This document shows positions 1-3,880 of a stretch of DNA of 6,608 bases, one piece after another. Both the position numbers and the translations under genes were made by a program. The stretch is from positions 1 through 6,608 of the forward strand of contig JABZGZ010000063.1 of the NCBI GenBank assembly GCA_015259105.1. Reading direction: 5' to 3'. The notes under the pieces are model-generated. The model ran no database searches and had not been told where the DNA came from. It worked only from the letters and a program-made list of their open reading frames with translations. Within the stretch, counting starts at the first letter, position 1; each line of letters opens with the position of its first letter. Source of the stretch: Atopobium sp. Its GTDB lineage: Bacteria; Actinomycetota; Coriobacteriia; Coriobacteriales; Atopobiaceae.

Positions 1-1903
1 CCTCAATAGTCTGCGTAGGAGCCCAGTGCTGAGGCTTACCGTCTTTATCAAGACCTACTACAGAAAGAGTGACGGAAACAAGCTGACTTGGATCTGGGTC
101 TTCCTCTACAGGTCGAGCGCCCTTCTCGCCTGCCACGGTAAAGGTGGCAGAGACCTTCTGATTAGTAAGGGCCTGGAACTGCTCATTATCTGGATACAAA
201 CTTGCATAGCGAGAATAGCGTGCACTTGAAAGAAGTGCCGAAACCGTAACAGACGTGTTGTACTCAGGAGTCTGTGCAAGAACAAGATTCTCGTTCTGAA
301 TGATTGTTGGCTGCGAAGAACTGTACGTGCGCGCCTGATCAGCAGGACCCATGGGGTCGTACGTTGGGAACTCGGAAGGCACAATACCACTTGCGGACTT
401 ATCGGTATTGTTAACATCATAAGACCAGGTCAAAGAGCCGTCAGCAGCACGATAGAACTTGTTTGGCGTGGCCAGAGACTCAGAAACGCTATCCTGCTTA
501 TTCTGCTGACCAGAAGGAGTGGCAAGCGCATCCCAGAAATGAGCCTTAGACTCATTCATCAAAGCAAGCTCTGCATCAATATCAGCCTGATTAAGCGGGC
601 TTACCGTAACCGTAAGAGTCTTAGAGACTGATACCTCAGGATTTTCTTTATCGGTAACGGTCAAAGTGATGTCTACCTGCTGCGCAGAAGCAGAAGGCAG
701 AGGCTGGTACACCGTTGCTCGATAACCATTAAACCTAATGGCGTTATTGGAGGACGTGTAGGTAAACTGATAGCGCTTACCATCCAAACCAAAGTTCTTT
801 GGCGTAGGCATCTGAAGATCGTCTGTGACTGCCTGAGCATTAATGGAGTGATTGGTATACACATCTTTAATGCTGGATGCCGAGAAACGCCTGTTAATGC
901 GTCTTAACAGATTATTCTGAGCATCGGCAATAGCCGAAGAATCACCTGGAACCGTTATGGTGAAGGTTTTCTGATAGCTTGTCTGAGGAGCGTCTGAGCT
1001 GCTCAAAGAAACGTTTGCAGTCAGCGTTACCTGCTTGTCACGAATGCCGCGGGTAACTGTTGCCTTATAAGGCTCAGTACCATAACCATCAATACGAACA
1101 GTAGATGTATCTGAGCTGGTCCAGGTTACCTTAGACCAAGAGAGCTGGCTCCCATCAGCAGAAACAAGCTTATGTGGGAGGGTAAAGTCTGAAGTTACAG
1201 AAGATTCATTCTGTCCTGCCGCGTATGATGGCGCAAGGTTTTGAGATACGTCAGCAAGTTGCGCCTGAGATTTTGCCTCATCCCAAGGAATTAAAACATT
1301 GCAGGTATATTGGACGGTCTTTCCGTCTTTAGAAAGTTCAAAGGTAACTTTTGCCTGACGGAGGATAAGAGTGCTTCTCTGGTTAGTAAAACCGGCCGCA
1401 TCCATCCAGAAGTACTCAATAGAACCATTAGTCGCAAAATCAGTAGAAATGCCTGCGTGAGCATATGAGGCTGTCGAAGACATCTGAACAGATGCCACTC
1501 TAACGTTAACCTCTCCAGCACCAATACGACGCAGCTCTTCTGCAACCATGGTGTTGAGGTTAGTATCTACCCCATAGCGAGGTTTTGGCTTATAGAAGGA
1601 ATTAGTCAGAGTTTCTACTGCCTGATCCAGCGTTTTGTGTGGATAGTCAGTCTCATTTGTGGTTGCTGCAACACCAGGGCCTGTCTCTTCAGAGGTTGTG
1701 GTTGCACCACTTGTAGCTTCTACCGTACCAGAAGCAGCTTCCGTACCAGAAGCGTTGTCCTGAGCAGTAAGGGCATTCTCTGCTGAGGAGGTTGCAGTAA
1801 CAGTAGTGGTCAGCTCCCCCGCTGCTTCTGCGAATGCAGGAGCTGGTAAGAGCGCAAACACTAAAAGTATGGAGAAAAGGCTATTGAGCGCCTTTTTAAA
1901 CAT
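1..1903 (-). CDS. Secreted cell-surface protein with repeated atypical Ig-like domains (3' end outside window)
   Basis: The frame is open from an ATG at 1903-1901 to the left edge, giving 634 residues without a stop. Residues 1-25 form a Sec signal peptide: MFKK, a hydrophobic core, then the AFA|EA cleavage site. No cysteine follows the core, so it is not a lipoprotein. Residues 26-85 are a low-complexity Ala/Thr/Ser/Glu linker. Residues 86-208 form a conserved-looking N-terminal module ending in IPWDEA. Residues 209-319 carry the pattern SVTSDFTLP, VTWTSSDTS, IDGYG, YKATVTR, QVTLTANVSL, KTFTITV, typical of atypical bacterial Ig domains (aBig_2-like). A second copy spans about 320-436 (FTYTSSNNAIRFNGYRATV, ITLTVT, KTLTVTV). 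A diverged third spans about 440-592 and ends in VSATFTV. From residue 608, SVTLSVVGLDKDGK resembles the start of a DUF4430-like domain, cut by the edge. The likely role is an extracellular stalk or adhesin-like protein; its ligand and anchoring mode cannot be seen. It lies 4 bp downstream of lgt, with its Shine-Dalgarno inside lgt. Family assignment is from memory of motifs, not a search. Confidence 0.85.
   Translation of the reverse strand, partial: MFKKALNSLFSILLVFALLPAPAFAEAAGELTTTVTATSSAENALTAQDNASGTEAASGTVEATSGATTTSEETGPGVAATTNETDYPHKTLDQAVETLTNSFYKPKPRYGVDTNLNTMVAEELRRIGAGEVNVRVASVQMSSTASYAHAGISTDFATNGSIEYFWMDAAGFTNQRSTLILRQAKVTFELSKDGKTVQYTCNVLIPWDEAKSQAQLADVSQNLAPSYAAGQNESSVTSDFTLPHKLVSADGSQLSWSKVTWTSSDTSTVRIDGYGTEPYKATVTRGIRDKQVTLTANVSLSSSDAPQTSYQKTFTITVPGDSSAIADAQNNLLRRINRRFSASSIKDVYTNHSINAQAVTDDLQMPTPKNFGLDGKRYQFTYTSSNNAIRFNGYRATVYQPLPSASAQQVDITLTVTDKENPEVSVSKTLTVTVSPLNQADIDAELALMNESKAHFWDALATPSGQQNKQDSVSESLATPNKFYRAADGSLTWSYDVNNTDKSASGIVPSEFPTYDPMGPADQARTYSSSQPTIIQNENLVLAQTPEYNTSVTVSALLSSARYSRYASLYPDNEQFQALTNQKVSATFTVAGEKGARPVEEDPDPSQLVSVTLSVVGLDKDGKPQHWAPTQTIE
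1723..1753. repeat. 13-bp direct repeat in the linker coding region
   Basis: CCGTACCAGAAGC occurs at 1723-1735 and again at 1741-1753, an 18-bp period that keeps the reading frame. On the coding strand it encodes ASGTE and then ASGTV, within the Ala/Thr/Ser-rich linker after the signal peptide. It is probably a small in-frame duplication of six codons in a flexible linker, where length variation would be tolerated. Confidence 0.7.
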
Positions 1904-1907
1904 GCTT

Positions 1908-2723
1908 CTAATTCCTTCCAACTTGTGATGAATTTAGCCTTCTTGCCAAAACAAGCACCACAATTCCAAGTACAACTAAAGGCAGACTGAGCAACTGTCC
2001 CATGGTAATAAAGCTGCCAAAAAGGTAGCCAAGCTGCTCGTCTGGAACACGAACAAATTCCACGACAAACCTAAAAATGCCATAAAGCATCAAAAACGTT
2101 CCAATGAACGTTCCTTGTGGACGAGGAGGGTACTTCCTAGAAAGGACGTACAAAATGACAAACATCACAAGGCCCTCGAGAAGTGCTTCGTAGAGCTGAG
2201 AAGGATGACGGTAGACCGCTCCTCCTGTCTCAAACATTACTCCCCAAGGCAGATCTGTTGGCTTTCCCCAAAGTTCACCGTTGATGAAGTTTGCGCAGCG
2301 TCCAAAGAAAAGACCAAGCGGCGCACCAATAACTCCCAGGTCACAGATGGTAGGGATAGAGAGATCCGATGCCTTACAGACAATAGAGCCGCCAACAACA
2401 GCGCCTACAAGGCCACCGTGGAAGCTCATGCCACCTTGACTTAAGGCAAATGCATCAAGTGGATGAGCCACGTAATAACCAGCGCCGTAGAAAATAACGT
2501 AGAACAGACGGGCGCCAACAATAACGCCAAACGAGATGCCAACCATCAAATTAAGCACGTCATCAAGGGTAACGTTAAGTTTCCAGCGCTGAGCAGTTCT
2601 ATACATAACTACGCCAGCAAGCACAAAGCCCACCAGATATGCCAGACCATACCATCTGATAGACAGCGGACCCAGAGAAAGTGCTACTGGGTTTAACGAA
2701 TGATAGAAAGCATCAAGCCACAC
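1908..2723 (-). CDS. lgt: Prolipoprotein diacylglyceryl transferase (Lgt)
   Basis: Lgt moves a diacylglyceryl group from phosphatidylglycerol to the lipobox cysteine of prolipoproteins, the first step of lipoprotein maturation, in the cytoplasmic membrane. The product has 271 residues, within the usual range. Family landmarks are present in order: RWYG with Tyr25, SFHGG with His102, the signature GRCANFINGELWG at 141-153 with Arg142 and Asn145, PWGVMF at 159-164, RHPSQLYEALLEG at 172-184, and EFVRVPDEQLG at 222-232 followed by MGQLLSLP. About seven hydrophobic segments are visible, near 17-40, 52-80, 98-118, 125-140, 183-196, 203-222 and 236-260. The start is a GTG at 2723-2721, supported by TAGGA (2734-2730) 6 nt upstream. 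It lies 21 bp after dcd and 4 bp before the surface protein gene, so the three are probably co-transcribed. All expected active-site positions seem intact. Confidence 0.97.
   Translation of the reverse strand: MWLDAFYHSLNPVALSLGPLSIRWYGLAYLVGFVLAGVVMYRTAQRWKLNVTLDDVLNLMVGISFGVIVGARLFYVIFYGAGYYVAHPLDAFALSQGGMSFHGGLVGAVVGGSIVCKASDLSIPTICDLGVIGAPLGLFFGRCANFINGELWGKPTDLPWGVMFETGGAVYRHPSQLYEALLEGLVMFVILYVLSRKYPPRPQGTFIGTFLMLYGIFRFVVEFVRVPDEQLGYLFGSFITMGQLLSLPLVVLGIVVLVLARRLNSSQVGRN
1912..1919 (-). promoter_or_regulatory. Shine-Dalgarno of the surface protein gene, inside the end of lgt
   Basis: On the minus strand GGAAGGAA precedes the lgt stop codon, with the AAGGA core 9 nt from the ATG at 1903. 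It lies in the last lgt codons, and the lgt stop is only 4 bp from the next ATG. The layout suggests translational coupling: ribosomes finishing lgt would initiate the surface protein. It also supports the chosen ATG. Confidence 0.7.
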
Positions 2724-2744
2724 AATACGTCCTACTTACTAAAA

Positions 2745-3302
2745 CTACTTTGAAAGAACATGCGAAGGAGTTGCTCCGCGCTGACCCTGATAATGGCTGC
2801 CAAGATCTTTGCAGCCATAAGGACGCTCAACAGGAGAGCTCATACGCTCAAAGGAAAGCTGACCAATCCTCATGCCAGGGTGCAAAATGATTGGAAGGTT
2901 AGCAACGTTAGAAAGCTCCAGTGTGAGCTCTCCGTCCCAACCTGGATCAACATAACCTGCAGTTGAGTGAATCATAAGGCCTAAGCGACCCAAGGTGGAC
3001 TTACCTTCAAGTTTGCCAAGGATATCGTCAGGAATAGCAATGCGCTCAAGCGTAGTACCAAGCGCAAACTGACCAGGATGAAGAACAAAAACTTCTCCCT
3101 CAGGAACATCAATTGACTCAGTAAGACCCTCTTGAGCTACAAGTGGATCAATTGAGGTGTGCGTAGAATTGCGGAAGATTCTAAAGTTTGAGCCAAGACA
3201 TACGTCAACCGATGCAGGCTGCACATTCTGCTCACACAGAGGCTCAATAACGATACGACCAGCAGCAATCTCGGCTTTAATGTCGCAATCAGAAAGAACC
3301 AC
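2745..3302 (-). CDS. dcd: dCTP deaminase, probably the dUMP-forming (bifunctional) type
   Basis: This cytosolic pyrimidine enzyme deaminates dCTP to dUTP. In the bifunctional form it also hydrolyses the bound dUTP to dUMP, which feeds thymidylate synthesis and keeps uracil out of DNA. The product is 185 residues from the GTG at 3302-3300, a normal family length. That start gives the family's usual N-terminus (MVLSDxDIKAEI), and a purine-rich AAAGGTGG lies 5 nt upstream. Motifs seen: NVQPASVDV at 26-34, LHPGQFALGTT at 74-84, EGKSTLGRLGL at 99-109, HSTAGYVDPGWDG at 112-124, LELSNVANLPI at 128-138, GMRIGQL at 143-149, and a tail with SPVERPYG and YQGQRGATPS. Ser102, Arg106 and Glu129 fall where the E. 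coli catalytic Ser111, Arg115 and Glu138 lie. TAG (instead of TAH), SNVANLPI and the YQGQRG tail are closer to the mycobacterial Dcd-Dut than to E. coli Dcd, so I infer the dUMP-forming activity. First gene of the dcd-lgt-surface protein group. Confidence 0.95.
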   Translation of the reverse strand: MVLSDCDIKAEIAAGRIVIEPLCEQNVQPASVDVCLGSNFRIFRNSTHTSIDPLVAQEGLTESIDVPEGEVFVLHPGQFALGTTLERIAIPDDILGKLEGKSTLGRLGLMIHSTAGYVDPGWDGELTLELSNVANLPIILHPGMRIGQLSFERMSSPVERPYGCKDLGSHYQGQRGATPSHVLSK

Positions 3303-3307
3303 AACGT

Positions 3308-3315
3308 CCACCTTT
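3308..3315 (-). promoter_or_regulatory. Shine-Dalgarno that fixes the dcd start at GTG 3302
   Basis: The minus strand reads AAAGGTGG, then 5 nt (ACGTT), then GTG. The frame can be extended upstream to a TTG at 3329-3327, adding nine residues (MYDVRKVDV), but this Shine-Dalgarno would then be inside the coding region. The family's usual N-terminus also begins at the GTG. A GTG at 3311-3309, inside the Shine-Dalgarno, is a less likely start. Confidence 0.65.
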
Positions 3316-3357
3316 CTTACGTCATACAAATGTATGGTCAGAAAACCTAGTTATCCG

Positions 3358-3385
3358 TTTATATAAAATATCACGCCCTACACAA
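3358..3385 (-). promoter_or_regulatory. Possible sigma-70-type promoter for dcd-lgt-surface gene
   Basis: On the minus strand TATAAA (3363-3358, 5 of 6 to the -10 consensus) lies 16 nt after TTGTGT (3385-3380, only 3 of 6 to the -35). Initiation near 3350 would give a leader of about 48 nt before the dcd GTG. The -35 would lie inside the large inverted repeat at 3368-3405. An alternative pair is CTGACC (3431-3426) and TATATA (3408-3403) with a 17-nt spacer, whose transcript would begin inside that inverted repeat. Neither is strong; I only infer that a promoter is in this AT-rich spacer. Confidence 0.3.
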
Positions 3386-3405
3386 TAATGTGCGGGACGT
3401 GATAT
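3368..3405 (-). terminator. Large hairpin between nifU and dcd, terminator-like
   Basis: Arms of 17 nt at 3368-3384 and 3389-3405 enclose a 4-nt loop. In minus-strand RNA, 14 Watson-Crick pairs, two G-U wobbles and one A-C mismatch can form. In plus-strand RNA there are two mismatches and one wobble, so the fold favours the minus transcript. The 3' side continues GATATTTTATAT, a U-rich but interrupted tract. This fits an intrinsic terminator for the U32-nifU unit, 129 bp past the nifU stop. A protein-binding operator or a dcd leader structure are alternatives, because candidate promoters overlap it. Confidence 0.5.
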
Positions 3406-3420
3406 ATAAAATTTGTAAAC

Positions 3421-3458
3421 ATGCAGGTCAGTTATGGTTCTTCATAACTTCTCTGCAT
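3421..3458. repeat. Nested inverted repeat in the nifU-dcd spacer
   Basis: ATGCAG (3421-3426) pairs with CTGCAT (3453-3458). Inside it AGTTATG (3430-3436) pairs with CATAACT (3443-3449) around the 6-nt centre GTTCTT. The two perfect arms, 6 and 7 bp, are separated by matching 3-nt gaps (GTC and TCT). The two-fold symmetry is typical either of a dimeric regulator's operator or of an RNA stem with a 3x3 internal loop. No poly-U tract follows directly on the minus strand. Confidence 0.6.
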
Positions 3459-3476
3459 AAAAAACATGTTTATGCA
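3454..3476. repeat. Inverted repeat TGCATAAA-n7-TTTATGCA overlapping the previous one
   Basis: TGCATAAA (3454-3461) and TTTATGCA (3469-3476) are perfect 8-bp arms around AAACATG. The centre contains a second short palindrome, AAACATGTTT (3462-3471). The left arm shares 3454-3458 with the right arm of the preceding repeat, so the two structures are mutually exclusive as RNA hairpins, as in antiterminator/terminator pairs. That use is speculative; they could equally be adjacent binding sites. Confidence 0.55.
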
Positions 3477-3485
3477 TATAAAACT

Positions 3486-3501
3486 GTGTGCCAAAACACA
3501 C
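3486..3501 (-). terminator. Weak hairpin after nifU
   Basis: GTGTG (3486-3490) and CACAC (3497-3501) form a 5-bp stem around a 6-nt loop. On the minus strand it is followed by AGTTTTATATG. It begins 33 bp past the nifU stop. The stem is too short for confident termination; the larger hairpin at 3368-3405 is the better candidate. Confidence 0.25.
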
Positions 3502-3533
3502 CAAACGTTCACTTTTTGGCGCTTATCGGCAAT

Positions 3534-3770
3534 TTACAGCATTGCGGGCTGAACGCGCTTAACGCCAGGAACATGCTCAATCAGGATGCGCTCAATACCC
3601 TCAGACATGTCGTATGCAGACATAGGGCAACCAGCACAAGAGCCGACCATCTCAAGGGTAACGGTGCCGTCATCGCTTACATCGATAAGCTCAACGTCGC
3701 CGCCGTCGGTCTGAAGGCTCTGGCGAATAACATCAAGGGTTGCATTCAAGAGGTCACGATTAATGGCCAT
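3534..3770 (-). CDS. NifU C-terminal-type Fe-S scaffold protein
   Basis: A 78-residue protein made only of the NifU C-terminal (Nfu) domain. Such domains assemble or carry Fe-S clusters through a CxxC pair, usually shared between two subunits, and deliver them to client enzymes in the cytosol. Visible features are the amphipathic start MAINRDLLNATLDVIRQSLQ, the DGGDVEL motif at 22-28, GTVTLEMVGSCAGCP at 35-49 with the ligand pair Cys45 and Cys48, and the closing GIERILIEHVPGVKRV. There is no N-terminal IscU-like or central domain, as in many single-domain actinobacterial Nfu proteins. The ATG at 3770-3768 has a clear AGGAG (3780-3776) 5 nt upstream. It lies 91 bp after the U32 gene, whose product probably needs an Fe-S cluster. 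A functional pairing is plausible but inferred only from position. Confidence 0.93.
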   Translation of the reverse strand: MAINRDLLNATLDVIRQSLQTDGGDVELIDVSDDGTVTLEMVGSCAGCPMSAYDMSEGIERILIEHVPGVKRVQPAML

Positions 3771-3778
3771 GTTTGCTC

Positions 3779-3797
3779 CTACTCAAATCTACTCAAA
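3779..3797. repeat. Tandem 9-bp repeat next to the nifU Shine-Dalgarno
   Basis: CTACTCAAA occurs at 3779-3787 and 3789-3797, a 10-bp period. On the minus strand it reads TTTGAGTAG, A, TTTGAGTAG, and the second copy runs into the AGGAG Shine-Dalgarno of nifU. It may be a slippage duplication in the leader or a repeated contact site one helical turn apart. No function is shown. Confidence 0.5.
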
Positions 3798-3838
3798 GCG
3801 CGTCCGCGCTCATAACTTACAACAAGGGTATCGTACCC
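3797..3838. other. Two short hairpins in the U32-nifU gap
   Basis: AGCGC-GTCC-GCGCT (3797-3810) and GGGTA-TCG-TACCC (3826-3838) are each perfect 5-bp stems. They lie within the 91-bp gap between the U32 stop and the nifU start. Neither has a following T-run on the minus strand, so they are not obvious terminators. They could be RNA-processing or stability elements in a shared transcript. No convincing promoter for nifU alone was found in the gap. Confidence 0.35.
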
Positions 3839-3853
3839 AAAATTCCAAACTTA

Positions 3854-3880
3854 TTTCTCGCCTATCCAATTGGCGAGAAA
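3854..3880 (-). terminator. Hairpin enclosing the U32 stop codon
   Basis: The 9-bp perfect arms TTTCTCGCC (3854-3862) and GGCGAGAAA (3872-3880) flank a 9-nt loop. On the minus strand the stem starts five codons before the stop of the U32 gene, and the TAG stop spans the loop and the first base of the second arm. AAATAAGTTTGG follows, with no strong U-tract. It could be a weak attenuator that lowers nifU expression relative to U32, or an mRNA 3' stability element. Full intrinsic termination is less likely. Confidence 0.4.

Noticed and set aside
1829..1903. Lipoprotein signal in the surface protein, suggested by its neighbour lgt
   Set aside because: The signal peptide ends AFA|EA and has no cysteine in or after the hydrophobic core; the only cysteine seen is residue 201.
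3303..3329. An upstream TTG start for dcd adding nine residues
   Set aside because: It would place the good Shine-Dalgarno inside the gene and extend past the family's usual N-terminus; the GTG at 3302 fits both.
3390..3815. A plus-strand open frame of 141 codons covering the spacer and nifU
   Set aside because: It is antisense to the clear NifU domain, runs through the inverted repeats, has no visible ribosome binding site and resembles no family I know. It is an accidental frame.
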